Origin: a virus
Reading direction: 5' to 3' (one strand)
DNA length: 20,623 nt
Virus record (IMG/VR): IMGVR_UViG_3300023174_000747
Coordinates: 1-20,623 of that record
Shown here: piece by piece, positions 13,275 through 19,221 of the stretch
Position numbering within the stretch: position 1 is the first letter of the stretch
How the letters are laid out: every line of letters begins with the position of its first letter
The notes under the pieces: model-generated
Seen by the model: the letters and a program-made list of their open reading frames with translations, nothing else
Told to the model about the DNA's origin: nothing
Database searches by the model: none
Made by a program: the position numbers and the translations under genes

Positions 13275-13627
13275 AACACCATTATAGTGCATCAGATTTT
13301 GGACCAGACGAAGTAGTTGTAGGGAATAATTTTATTTCTACATACCCAAGCAAAAAAGATTTGTTAAACTTGAAGCGAAACGTAGAACTATTAGCAAACG
13401 ATACAAGTAAAGATCTAAATGCATTGCAGTCTGAACTAAATTATATTTCAGCTAAAATATACAAAAACAAAGCAATTGCAGATGAACAAATAAAAAAACT
13501 CCAAAAAGAGCTACAAGAATTTAAAAAAGCTACTAATGAATTTCAGAGACATTTAATTGGCACTTCAATTACTCTTTCTGTTGCTATTGTTTTTATTTTA
13601 ATTTTAATTAGTTTTTATTACAAATGA
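13271..13627 (+). CDS. Coiled-coil protein with C-terminal membrane anchor, 118 aa
   Basis: Residues about 27-92 are heptad-like with many Lys, Glu, Leu and Ile (a probable coiled coil, NLKRNVELLAND...LQKELQEFKK), followed by a hydrophobic C-terminal segment (about 96-116) ending in Lys. Tail-anchored topology. With its preceding neighbour it may tether something to the inner membrane; no function known. The stop overlaps the next ATG. Confidence 0.75.
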   Translation: MKHHYSASDFGPDEVVVGNNFISTYPSKKDLLNLKRNVELLANDTSKDLNALQSELNYISAKIYKNKAIADEQIKKLQKELQEFKKATNEFQRHLIGTSITLSVAIVFILILISFYYK

Positions 13628-13908
13628 ATACATTTTACGAAAGAATTCATGATGGGGAATTTTTTGTTTACAGCGAAGAAAGCAAAAAATTCTACTTATC
13701 AGCGATGAAAAAGTTTAAAGACAAAGGACATTTGGTTAGTGAGTATACGGAAGAAACTTTGGATAAACTTGTAAGGTCAGGTTCTTTTAAAAAACATACT
13801 AAAAACCCTGTTGTTATAGCTCAACATGATGTCATTACAGATCTTATTCTTGAGAACAAAAAACTCAAAGAAGAGATAGCACAACTTAAAAAAGAAATAA
13901 ACAAATGA
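13624..13908 (+). CDS. Hypothetical protein with C-terminal coiled coil, 94 aa
   Basis: A basic N-terminal part (YERIHDGEFFVYSEES) and a short leucine-rich coiled coil at the end (DLILENKKLKEEIAQLKKEINK). Overlaps its neighbours by 4 nt on both sides. Function unknown; the coiled coil suggests self- or partner-association. Confidence 0.72.
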   Translation: MNTFYERIHDGEFFVYSEESKKFYLSAMKKFKDKGHLVSEYTEETLDKLVRSGSFKKHTKNPVVIAQHDVITDLILENKKLKEEIAQLKKEINK

Positions 13909-14366
13909 ATACAGAAATAGAAACACTAACAGAAGAATTTGAACAAATTCTTTCATCAAAAGTAGACACAAAATTAGAAGAAGCAGGATATACGAAAAAC
14001 GTAGAAGAATGGATTGAACATCTTAAAACAAACATAAATGATGAAGAAATATCAAACAGATTTATTTTTGATTATGAGCTTATTAAAAACGCTGAAGCAT
14101 TTGCTTTGGGTCCAGTATTTTCATATGAAGGTAAAGTAAAAGCGTGTTTTTCAGCAAAATATAATTCTTTAGTAGATCTCAAAGAATCATTAAAAGAGAA
14201 AAAATATGTTTTGTATTTGGCTTTTTGTGTAATTAATTCTGAGCCTATTGGTCAAATCGAAACAAGAGATTTTTATATCACCCCTAAAGACAATTTTATA
14301 GCATTTGATAGAATTGGAAAAAATCCAAAAATACGTTATATTTTAAGAGGACATATTTTAGAATGA
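13905..14366 (+). CDS. Hypothetical protein, 153 aa
   Basis: A helical acidic first half and a beta-rich second half (FALGPVFSYEGKVKACFSAKYNS; AFCVINSEPIGQIETRDFYITPKD). Two Cys (ca. 85, 108), not paired as a metal site. ATGA-coupled at both ends. No family recognised. Confidence 0.75.
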   Translation: MNTEIETLTEEFEQILSSKVDTKLEEAGYTKNVEEWIEHLKTNINDEEISNRFIFDYELIKNAEAFALGPVFSYEGKVKACFSAKYNSLVDLKESLKEKKYVLYLAFCVINSEPIGQIETRDFYITPKDNFIAFDRIGKNPKIRYILRGHILE

Positions 14367-14599
14367 TACCTAAAAAATACGCAACATATAGAAACACCAA
14401 AGTTGGAGACAAGATTAGGTTTAGAGAATCTACCATGCATTGGTTTACAAATAGAATTGAGAATGCAAAAAAGCTAGTCTCTGGACAAGTTTATACAGTA
14501 AAGAAAATTAGTGTTGCTTCTTCTTCAACAGGTGTTATTCTAGAAGAAACAAACGAAGAGGTAGAACTAACTTGGTTTGATGTTATAGAGGATTTATGA
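14363..14599 (+). CDS. Small beta-barrel-like hypothetical protein, 78 aa
   Basis: The pattern VGDKIRFRES...SGQVYTVKKISVASSSTGVILEETNEEVEL alternates hydrophobic residues and turns as in SH3-like or OB-like small barrels, and ends WFDVIEDL. That layout resembles small phage proteins that bind nucleic acid or ribosomal factors, but no family is recognised. ATGA overlaps on both sides. Confidence 0.7.
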   Translation: MIPKKYATYRNTKVGDKIRFRESTMHWFTNRIENAKKLVSGQVYTVKKISVASSSTGVILEETNEEVELTWFDVIEDL

Positions 14600-14796
14600 A
14601 CGACGAACTAACAACAAAAATTTATAGAATGTTTCAAAATGAAACTATATTTCATAAAATTGAAATAAAAGATTCTACTGATAAGATTTGGTTTGAAGGA
14701 AAACTTTATACCGAAGAAAAACAAGACGAAACAAAAATTCCAAACCTGTATAAGAAGCTTGATCAAGCTATTAGAAACATTCCAGATCATTTTTAA
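14596..14796 (+). CDS. Hypothetical protein, 66 aa
   Basis: An acidic, soluble small protein (MNDELTTKIYRMFQN... ending RNIPDHF). Overlaps the stop before it by 4 nt and is the last certain gene before the tail-like island. Function unknown. Confidence 0.68.
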   Translation: MNDELTTKIYRMFQNETIFHKIEIKDSTDKIWFEGKLYTEEKQDETKIPNLYKKLDQAIRNIPDHF

Positions 14797-14799
14797 TTT

Positions 14800-14853
14800 A
14801 TGAAAATACCATACGAAATAGAAAATATTTTTCTCTTTTTGAAAATCAATTAA
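14800..14853 (+). CDS. Possible 17-residue peptide
   Basis: ATG 14800 (context TTTATGAAA, common for starts here) to TAA 14851-14853, 3 nt after the previous stop. MKIPYEIENIFLFLKIN is partly hydrophobic. It ends 1 nt before the GATAAGTA motif at 14854. It may equally be a chance ORF in the gap before the tail-like genes. Confidence 0.2.
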   Translation: MKIPYEIENIFLFLKIN

Positions 14854-14861
14854 GATAAGTA
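14854..14861 (+). promoter_or_regulatory. Putative late promoter motif GATAAGTA
   Basis: GATAAGTA 15 nt before ATG 14869, in an otherwise unassigned gap. The same core and spacing occur at 3379 and 9495. Confidence 0.45.
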
Positions 14862-14868
14862 ATAATAT

Positions 14869-15081
14869 ATGGCAATAACTAAATTTCCCGATTTTAAAAA
14901 TAAAACTTTATTAGAAGATGGTGATTATATTGTTGGTTATAATGCTAATGGTACAGCTGAGTATAGAACAACGCTTTCTAGTTTAGCCGAATATTTGGCA
15001 GAGCGTATTGAAGTAATAGACTTTATCAAATTTAATGATCAAAATCTTAAATACAATAAAAAAAATTTAACATTTGTATAA
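14869..15081 (+). CDS. Small tail/virion-like protein, 70 aa
   Basis: MAITKFPDFKNKT followed by LEDGDYIVGYNANGTAEYRTTLSSLAEYLAE. The turn-rich DGDYIVGYN-xx-GT pattern followed by an LSSLAEY helix is, from memory, found at the start of tail fibre, baseplate wedge and other adsorption proteins of many phages, here as a very short stand-alone form. With the gene at 15111 it also shares the MAI start and the GATAAGTA motif. Likely a small virion component or tail-fibre-associated protein; could be the truncated N-terminus of a once larger gene. Confidence 0.6.
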   Translation: MAITKFPDFKNKTLLEDGDYIVGYNANGTAEYRTTLSSLAEYLAERIEVIDFIKFNDQNLKYNKKNLTFV

Positions 15082-15087
15082 AAATAA

Positions 15088-15105
15088 GATAAGTATATAT
15101 AAATA
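15088..15105 (+). promoter_or_regulatory. Putative late promoter motif with T4-like TATAAATA
   Basis: GATAAGTA 15088-15095 runs directly into TATATAAATA; the last eight bases of that, TATAAATA (15098-15105), are the T4 late promoter consensus. ATG 15111 follows 5 nt later. The only one of the four sites with both elements. Confidence 0.5.
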
Positions 15106-15110
15106 ACTTT

Positions 15111-15965
15111 ATGGCAATTGAAATCACTTCAGCAACACCCGAAGAACTTTCCGGAATCAGAGATGCATTATCGGTTCCGTCTAAAAATGTTTTTGATCAA
15201 AAAAATAGTTTACCTGCTCCTAATATATCTTTTAAAGGAGTAACAACTATACAAGGTTTATCTGGTAATCCCAAGATAGGTAATACTGATTTAGGAATAA
15301 TTAATGAACCTATAAATCTTTACAAATCTCCTCATCTTTTAGTTTCTGATTTTAGTCAAGAATTTTTAGAAAATAATCAAATTTTTATAGAAATGGTTAT
15401 TTTTAATAAAAGTAGAATAAAATATGAACGTGAGGGTAGATCTGCAAAAACAGGGTTTTTTGTTTCCAATGGAACTTCGATTAAACCTTGGGGTAATTTC
15501 TGGAATAGAAGTGGAATAAGCCCATCTTTAAGTGCTAGGAATATTACAAGATATAATCATTTACCTGTCACAAATCTAAACGAATATGTAGATTTAGGAA
15601 TTTGTTTAAATAATCATTTTATCCTAAAAAACGTTGAATATATTACAAATACAAGCGAACTACCTACCATAGATTTGATGGTTCCATGTAGAAAAGGATG
15701 TTCTAAAGGGGGTCAGCATGGATACAAACACCCGCATGGCAAAAATTATGTTCCTTTATATATAGCTTTTAGATATATACATTGGTTACCAAATTTAAAT
15801 AATGGAAAGGGTCAGATTGTATCAGGCCCATTATCAAAAACCATAAAAGTTAAAAATACTTTTTTTCCTTTTAACAAAGATCCAGAATACACCAGTATTG
15901 AATCTAATGTATGTAAATTAAACGATGATTTTTCTAAATTTGATTTTGTATGTACTTATTGTTAA
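15111..15965 (+). CDS. Putative virion or tail-associated protein, 284 aa
   Basis: MAIEITSATPEELSGIRDALSVPS, an opening typical of phage structural proteins that dock onto a tail or baseplate part, then a long Asn/Gly/Ser-rich beta-like body without signal peptide or membrane segment. Residues near 190-215 hold CRKGCSKGGQHGYKHPHGKNY, with two Cys and three His in a Gly/Lys-rich loop; such a cluster could bind a metal, as in receptor-binding tips with iron- or zinc-bound HxH motifs. More Cys at the end (VCTYC). The gene is ended by a very large hairpin at 15976 and preceded by a late-type motif, so it is a self-contained late cassette. Tail fibre or host-range cargo is the likeliest role, but homology could not be checked. 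Confidence 0.6.
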   Translation: MAIEITSATPEELSGIRDALSVPSKNVFDQKNSLPAPNISFKGVTTIQGLSGNPKIGNTDLGIINEPINLYKSPHLLVSDFSQEFLENNQIFIEMVIFNKSRIKYEREGRSAKTGFFVSNGTSIKPWGNFWNRSGISPSLSARNITRYNHLPVTNLNEYVDLGICLNNHFILKNVEYITNTSELPTIDLMVPCRKGCSKGGQHGYKHPHGKNYVPLYIAFRYIHWLPNLNNGKGQIVSGPLSKTIKVKNTFFPFNKDPEYTSIESNVCKLNDDFSKFDFVCTYC

Positions 15966-15975
15966 AAGATAAAAT

Positions 15976-16115
15976 TTGATCCCAGTTTAGAAGGCGAGCA
16001 TACATTCCCCTTTATACGTAAAGGTGAGCATACACGCGCTCTTTATACGTAAAGATGCGGTGCGCCGAAAGGCGCACAAACATTCTCCTTCTAAACTGGG
16101 ATTAATATTTTTTTT
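15976..16115 (+). ncRNA. Branched hairpin RNA / elaborate terminator with three tetraloop arms
   Basis: A closing helix of 16 perfect pairs (ATCCCAGTTTAGAAGG 15979-15994 with 16087-16102), extended outward by one G-U and two A-T pairs, encloses three hairpins: CCTTTA-TACG-TAAAGG (16009-16024), TCTTTA-TACG-TAAAGA (16040-16055) and GTGCGCC-GAAA-GGCGCAC (16060-16077; GNRA tetraloop). The first two arms lie in a 30-nt tandem repeat (units from 15991 and 16021, both with GAGCATACA). A run of eight T (16108-16115) follows, as at an intrinsic terminator. A simple terminator needs only one stem, so the internal arms suggest an additional function for the RNA 3' end (stability, protein binding or a processed small RNA). 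Confidence 0.85.
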
Positions 16116-16119
16116 ATTC

Positions 16120-16147
16120 TTGACTTTTTTATTATAAAGTTTATACT
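16120..16147 (+). promoter_or_regulatory. Sigma70-like promoter
   Basis: TTGACT 16120-16125, a 16-nt spacer and TATACT 16142-16147, only 4 nt after the terminator T run. ATG 16157 is 37 nt from the start of the -35 box. It restarts early-type transcription after the late cassette. Confidence 0.65.
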
Positions 16148-16156
16148 GTATTTTAC

Positions 16157-16492
16157 ATGAGTGAGTATATTCCAGATAAATGGCTAGTTGTTAAAATCGA
16201 AGGAGTTAAATTTCCTTTAACCTATAAAGTATTTTCTTGTTGGTATGGAGGTTATTTAAATGAAGACTCTTGGAAACTAAATAGCGGAATTACAAAAGTT
16301 ACAAAAGAAGACGGATACTATTTGTTTGAAGGTTATTCTGGTTCTGTTTATTCTTGCAACGAAAACCGTTATGGTGCTACTATATATGGTCACGGAGTTT
16401 TACAGGACATTATTAACAAATCCAAAGAAGCTGGAGTAAACGTAGAAATATTGCCAGAAGATACAAATTGGCTTGACTTGTCCTACGAATAA
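16157..16492 (+). CDS. Hypothetical phage protein, 111 aa
   Basis: MSEYIPDKWLVVKI..., with a Gly-turn and aromatic-rich beta pattern: CWYGGYLNEDSWKLNSGITKV, YLFEGYSGSVYSC and YGHGVLQDII, then a helix and an acidic end. A tight GYSGSVYxC-x(5)-YG block like this is, from memory, known in a common phage protein of unknown function. The start follows a promoter. The 3' end carries a further promoter (16473-16501). Confidence 0.78.
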   Translation: MSEYIPDKWLVVKIEGVKFPLTYKVFSCWYGGYLNEDSWKLNSGITKVTKEDGYYLFEGYSGSVYSCNENRYGATIYGHGVLQDIINKSKEAGVNVEILPEDTNWLDLSYE

Positions 16493-16501
16493 TTCTATAT
16501 T
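16473..16501 (+). promoter_or_regulatory. Sigma70-like promoter at a gene end
   Basis: TTGACT 16473-16478 lies inside the last codons of the gene before; a 17-nt spacer, TATATT 16496-16501, and ATG 16508 at 35 nt from the start of the -35 box. The fit of the spacing to a tiny ORF supports both the promoter and the ORF. Confidence 0.55.
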
Positions 16502-16507
16502 GATTAC

Positions 16508-16612
16508 ATGAACCCATTATTTGAAAAATTTGGCAAAGCATTTATTTGGTTTGCATTTGTTTGCTCATTAGCTTTTTACGTTTATGCCATGGTTAATTCT
16601 TTTGCAAAATAA
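16508..16612 (+). CDS. Membrane miniprotein, 34 aa
   Basis: ATG 16508 to TAA 16610-16612. MNPLFEKFGK is followed by a hydrophobic aromatic helix (AFIWFAFVCSLAFYVYAMVN), single-spanning. It sits at the expected distance from a promoter, like larger genes here, and the next gene starts 3 nt after its stop. The best supported of the miniproteins. Confidence 0.62.
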   Translation: MNPLFEKFGKAFIWFAFVCSLAFYVYAMVNSFAK

Positions 16613-16615
16613 ATT

Positions 16616-16885
16616 ATGAGAGATCCAGAAGACACAAAGTATGTTTGGGACGAAAAAAACTTAAACATCATTCAAAAAAATATTTCAAAAGAAAAAAGAT
16701 ACTTTGTTGAGATTACAATAAAAGATTCTGAAACATTAGAACCAGTTCGTTCTATTTCTACTGGTTCCGATTATCCAGAAAGTTTTTTTAACAATCCACA
16801 TCCCAATTTAATGAGAGAGATTCATGGATGCGTGGATATACTTTGCTCAATCCATTTTGGAAATGATAAACAATTCAAACTTTAA
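16616..16885 (+). CDS. Hypothetical protein, 89 aa
   Basis: Soluble, acidic-basic mix; a central FVEITIKDSETLEPV stretch and a Cys-containing end (GCVDILCSIHFG). Begins 3 nt after the miniprotein stop and is followed directly by the next ATG. Function unknown. Confidence 0.72.
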   Translation: MRDPEDTKYVWDEKNLNIIQKNISKEKRYFVEITIKDSETLEPVRSISTGSDYPESFFNNPHPNLMREIHGCVDILCSIHFGNDKQFKL

Positions 16886-17131
16886 ATGAAAAAATGTACC
16901 ATGACTAACAAAAAGCTTTTAAACAACATTTATTATATGGCTCTTCATCATAAAAAATTAAATGAGGGTCTAAAAAATGATATATCTAGAGACAAGTATT
17001 ACAGGAGATATTCGGAAGGTCTTTATGATGCTTATGCTTATGTTGTTCAAATGTTTGAGCATTCAGATACTATCGGTACTGTAGATTATAAAAACATTCA
17101 CAAAATGAAAAAAGCAAAGGGAGAAGTATGA
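16886..17131 (+). CDS. Hypothetical protein, 81 aa
   Basis: A Lys/Tyr-rich helical protein (YMALHHKKLNEGL; YYRRYSEGLYDAYAYVVQMF) with a basic tail. A later in-frame ATG (16901) is a possible start. Stop overlaps the next ATG. Function unknown. Confidence 0.72.
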   Translation: MKKCTMTNKKLLNNIYYMALHHKKLNEGLKNDISRDKYYRRYSEGLYDAYAYVVQMFEHSDTIGTVDYKNIHKMKKAKGEV

Positions 17132-17361
17132 AAAGCCTTTATAAATCAAAAAACGAATTAAAAAGCGATAAAAACTCTAACGTTACTTCTTTTATAAAAG
17201 AAGTTCAAGATATTTGTCAAAAGTATCAGATTTCTATTTCTCATGAAGATGGTCATGGTTTGTTTATTTTGACAGATTACAATGATTTATATATTGATTA
17301 TCTAAATGATGCTATTAACGAGACTACAACAAATAAAAAGAACAAACAATGTGAACTTTAA
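17128..17361 (+). CDS. Small phage protein, 77 aa
   Basis: Core pattern SFIKEVQDICQKYQISISHEDGHGLFIL, that is a helix with a Cys, then an SISHEDGHG turn and a strand. From memory, this is typical of small phage proteins of unknown role with a conserved SxSHEDxxGxF element. The end is Lys/Asn-rich. Confidence 0.75.
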   Translation: MKSLYKSKNELKSDKNSNVTSFIKEVQDICQKYQISISHEDGHGLFILTDYNDLYIDYLNDAINETTTNKKNKQCEL

Positions 17362-17363
17362 AA

Positions 17364-17570
17364 ATGAAAACGCACTTCGACAAACAAATAGATAAGATTC
17401 GAGCAATGCTTAGTGATAAGATTGCTGATCTAAAACTTAATCCTGATTTTTTTGAAGACGAAAAACAAAATTATATTAATCATTTACACTATCAAATGAA
17501 CAAAATGGAATTTGCTAGAGAAGTTCACAATTGTTATGTTCTTACAGGAGAAGTGAAAATTCCAAAATAA
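17364..17570 (+). CDS. Helical hypothetical protein, 68 aa
   Basis: An all-helical pattern with alternating charges (QIDKIRAMLSDKIADLKLNPDFFEDEKQNYINHLHYQMNKMEFAREV) and a short strand at the end. Starts 2 nt after the gene before. Function unknown. Confidence 0.7.
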   Translation: MKTHFDKQIDKIRAMLSDKIADLKLNPDFFEDEKQNYINHLHYQMNKMEFAREVHNCYVLTGEVKIPK

Positions 17571-17573
17571 TTT

Positions 17574-17618
17574 ATGAAAACAGAAATTAAAAAAGTGGAG
17601 GATAATTTATATGTGTGA
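17574..17618 (+). CDS. Possible 14-residue upstream peptide
   Basis: ATG 17574 to TGA 17616-17618, overlapping the start of the next gene (ATG 17611) by 8 nt in another frame. It contains GGAGG 17597-17601, 9 nt before that ATG, so the segment could act as a leader peptide or simply as the rare SD-bearing 5' region. Low confidence as a gene. Confidence 0.2.
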   Translation: MKTEIKKVEDNLYV

Positions 17619-17853
17619 TTGTTGTAATGCTAACAAATATTGGAGAATTTTTAGTAAAAATGGTAAACTAAAGAAAGTATACTGGGCAGATGATCGATAT
17701 TTCTTCAAAGTAAAAGATAAAGATTTTGTTATAAAATATCATTCTAAAAATGTTGTTAAGATCTATAAAATAAAAAAATGTACTGATCTTTTGTATTATA
17801 GCTGGATACCTACAAAAGAAAAATCAATAGCTAAATTAGCCTATCTAAAATAA
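17611..17853 (+). CDS. Cys-rich-start basic protein, 80 aa
   Basis: Begins MCDCCNANKYWRIF (C2, C4, C5) and is strongly basic and Tyr-rich, with a later Cys at about 58. It is the only gene in the window with a good Shine-Dalgarno match (GGAGG at 9 nt). Might bind metal through the N-terminal cysteines or nucleic acid by its charge; nothing firm. Confidence 0.7.
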   Translation: MCDCCNANKYWRIFSKNGKLKKVYWADDRYFFKVKDKDFVIKYHSKNVVKIYKIKKCTDLLYYSWIPTKEKSIAKLAYLK

Positions 17854-17877
17854 GGGGTTATACTCACAAAGTAATTT

Positions 17878-18159
17878 ATGAATGATGACGAAAACCTAAT
17901 AAAAAATAATTTTGGTGCTCTTCTTGCGGAAGCAGCTTCGACCTTTGTTTACATTAAAGAAAAAACAAAAAACACTTTACCTGAAGTTGAAATAAATTCT
18001 GTTGGTAGTTTTCAGGGTATTAAAGATATTGTGGATTTGTTGTGCGAGAACGTGAATAATATTAAAAAGGAAAAAGAAGAAGCATTGTCAGTACTAGCAG
18101 CAAAGAATATGCTTTATGATGCAGCTTTAGAACAAATTTGTAGTTTGAGAGTAAAATGA
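17878..18159 (+). CDS. Hypothetical protein, 93 aa
   Basis: Mostly helical; a hydrophobic-acidic first half and a coiled-coil-like middle (VDLLCENVNNIKKEKEEALSVLAAKNMLYDAAL), Cys at about 53 and 89. Starts 25 nt after the gene before. ATGA to the next gene. Function unknown. Confidence 0.7.
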   Translation: MNDDENLIKNNFGALLAEAASTFVYIKEKTKNTLPEVEINSVGSFQGIKDIVDLLCENVNNIKKEKEEALSVLAAKNMLYDAALEQICSLRVK

Positions 18160-18425
18160 AAATTTCGAAGAATAGTTTAGGATTAGGAAAGAACAACCAT
18201 GGACGCATGAGTAGCGCACGTTCGAGTCGTGCTTCTTCGACCATTTTTAAAAAATTACAAAAGCTGGATAGAGAGATTTCAAGACTTCAAAATAGAATAA
18301 CTCCTTTTGGGGATTTTGATTTTGGTTTTGAAAAACATAGAAACAAGAAACTTGAAGAACAAATTAAAAAACTTGACTTGAAGAGAAAAGAAGTTAGACT
18401 TGAGAGAAAGAAGTATGGTAATTAA
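18156..18425 (+). CDS. Basic coiled-coil protein, 89 aa
   Basis: An N-terminal Ser/Arg/Lys-rich stretch (NHGRMSSARSSRASS), then a coiled coil (FKKLQKLDREISRLQNRI) and a second helical basic tail (KLEEQIKKLDLKRKEVRLERKKYGN). The basic character suggests nucleic acid binding. Its last codons are duplicated at 18609-18667; see findings. Confidence 0.75.
   Translation: MKISKNSLGLGKNNHGRMSSARSSRASSTIFKKLQKLDREISRLQNRITPFGDFDFGFEKHRNKKLEEQIKKLDLKRKEVRLERKKYGN
18367..18412 (+). repeat. 46-nt direct repeat, copy 1
   Basis: Matches 18609-18654 at 44 of 46 positions (offset 242 nt). It encodes the C-terminus of the coiled-coil protein (KLDLKRKEVRLERKK). It also contains TTGACT and TAGACT at 16-nt spacing, so a promoter role for the next gene is possible. 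Confidence 0.85.
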
Positions 18426-18618
18426 AAAAAGAAAACCACGGACAAAAAGTTATGATCTCGGTTTTGATGGAGCGCATATTAACGGAAAACCAATAATGCA
18501 TGATTCTCCAGCAATAGAAAAATTGGATTTTCGTTTTAAAAATAAACTATGTCTTGGGTGTGGAAAAAAAGAGTGTCAATGTAAAAGTAAGAACAACAAA
18601 AAAAGTTTAAAAACTTGA
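18415..18618 (+). CDS. Small basic protein with Cys knuckle, 67 aa
   Basis: ATG 18415 (upstream TTG 18400 is less likely). A basic start (VIKKRKPRTKSYDLGFDGAH), a middle with IMHDSPAIEKLDF and a C-x2-C-x4-C-x-C cluster (CLGCGKKECQC) followed by a Lys/Asn tail. The cluster could bind one zinc ion, as in small zinc-ribbon proteins. Its TGA lies in the second copy of the direct repeat. Confidence 0.72.
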   Translation: MVIKKRKPRTKSYDLGFDGAHINGKPIMHDSPAIEKLDFRFKNKLCLGCGKKECQCKSKNNKKSLKT

Positions 18619-18654
18619 CATGCAGAGAAAAGAAGTTAGACTTGAGAGAAAGAA
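18609..18654 (+). repeat. 46-nt direct repeat, copy 2
   Basis: Second copy of the repeat at 18367-18412 (44/46 identical). TTGACA 18615-18620 and TAGACT 18637-18642 (16-nt spacer) form a possible promoter, 49 nt before ATG 18664. A diverged third copy of the last ~31 nt, including the start-codon junction, is at 18801-18831. Confidence 0.85.
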
Positions 18655-18667
18655 ATATAATTTATGA
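18620..18667 (+). pseudogene. Remnant of a duplicated coiled-coil gene C-terminus
   Basis: Read in the frame of copy 1, the repeat codes for LDMQRKEVRLERKKYNL and then a TGA (18665-18667) that overlaps the next ATG, just as copy 1 ends next to a start codon. Only the last 18 or so codons remain, with an ATG at 18620. It looks like the scar of a tandem duplication of the gene end at 18425 rather than a working gene. Confidence 0.45.
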
Positions 18668-18831
18668 ACAATAATCCAGAATTTATAGGAGATGCTATTG
18701 ATTTTTTAATAGATCATCCAGAGTTTACTAAAGAAAAGTTTTTGAAAACAAATCCTCAACTCAAAGAAGTAGTAGAAAAAGCTATTAAAGACAGAGAAGA
18801 TAGATGTGAAAGAAAAAAATATAATTTATGA
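18664..18831 (+). CDS. Small hypothetical protein, 55 aa
   Basis: ATG 18664 to TGA 18829-18831, overlapping the next ATG by 4 nt. MNNNPEFIGDAIDFLIDHPEFTKEKFLKTN, with two similar PEF-x-(I/K) helix starts at 5-7 and 19-21, ending RCERKKYNL, which resembles the end of the coiled-coil protein (RLERKKYGN). That ending and the shared junction sequence indicate recombination between neighbouring gene ends. Function unknown. Confidence 0.65.
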   Translation: MNNNPEFIGDAIDFLIDHPEFTKEKFLKTNPQLKEVVEKAIKDREDRCERKKYNL

Positions 18832-19010
18832 CAATACATACAGCAAAAGTAAATGGTGAGCTTTTAAGAGCTGCGCGTGAAGAAAATTGGACTTGGGAAG
18901 AAGCACAAGAAAATTTAAAACAGACATATGGAGAAGATGCAGAGTTAGTTTCTAGTATGTCTGAAGAGCTTTTCGAAGATCTCATGAAATTCAAACTCGA
19001 AGAAGTATGA
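18828..19010 (+). CDS. Small acidic protein, 60 aa
   Basis: Helical and acidic (LRAAREENWTWEEAQENLKQTYGEDAELVSSMSEELFEDLMKF). The pattern of Trp and alternating Glu suggests a small helical bundle. ATGA overlap to the next gene. Function unknown. Confidence 0.7.
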   Translation: MTIHTAKVNGELLRAAREENWTWEEAQENLKQTYGEDAELVSSMSEELFEDLMKFKLEEV

Positions 19011-19216
19011 AAAATAAAATTACAGTAAATCTATACGCTAAAAAGTACGGCGAAAACGAACTAGCTAAAATGATTCTTAATAAAGAATTTGGCTTTGAAT
19101 TTACAATTGAAAGTGATACAGAAAGAAGTCGGAGAATTCTTTCCTTTGAAGAAGCACTATCTTTAAAAGATAGTTTAGATCAAGCTTTTAGTGATTACAA
19201 AAAATATAGTTTATAA
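19007..19216 (+). CDS. Small hypothetical protein, 69 aa
   Basis: A beta-alpha pattern (ITVNLYAKKYGENELAKMILNKEFGFEFTIES, then a helix LSFEEALSLKDSLDQAFSDYKK). The start overlaps the gene before by 4 nt. No family recognised. Confidence 0.7.
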   Translation: MKNKITVNLYAKKYGENELAKMILNKEFGFEFTIESDTERSRRILSFEEALSLKDSLDQAFSDYKKYSL

Positions 19217-19221
19217 AATTT

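Noticed and set aside
15991-16050. CRISPR-like repeats
   Set aside because: Only two units with a 30-nt period and no unique spacers; they form hairpin arms of the branched RNA.
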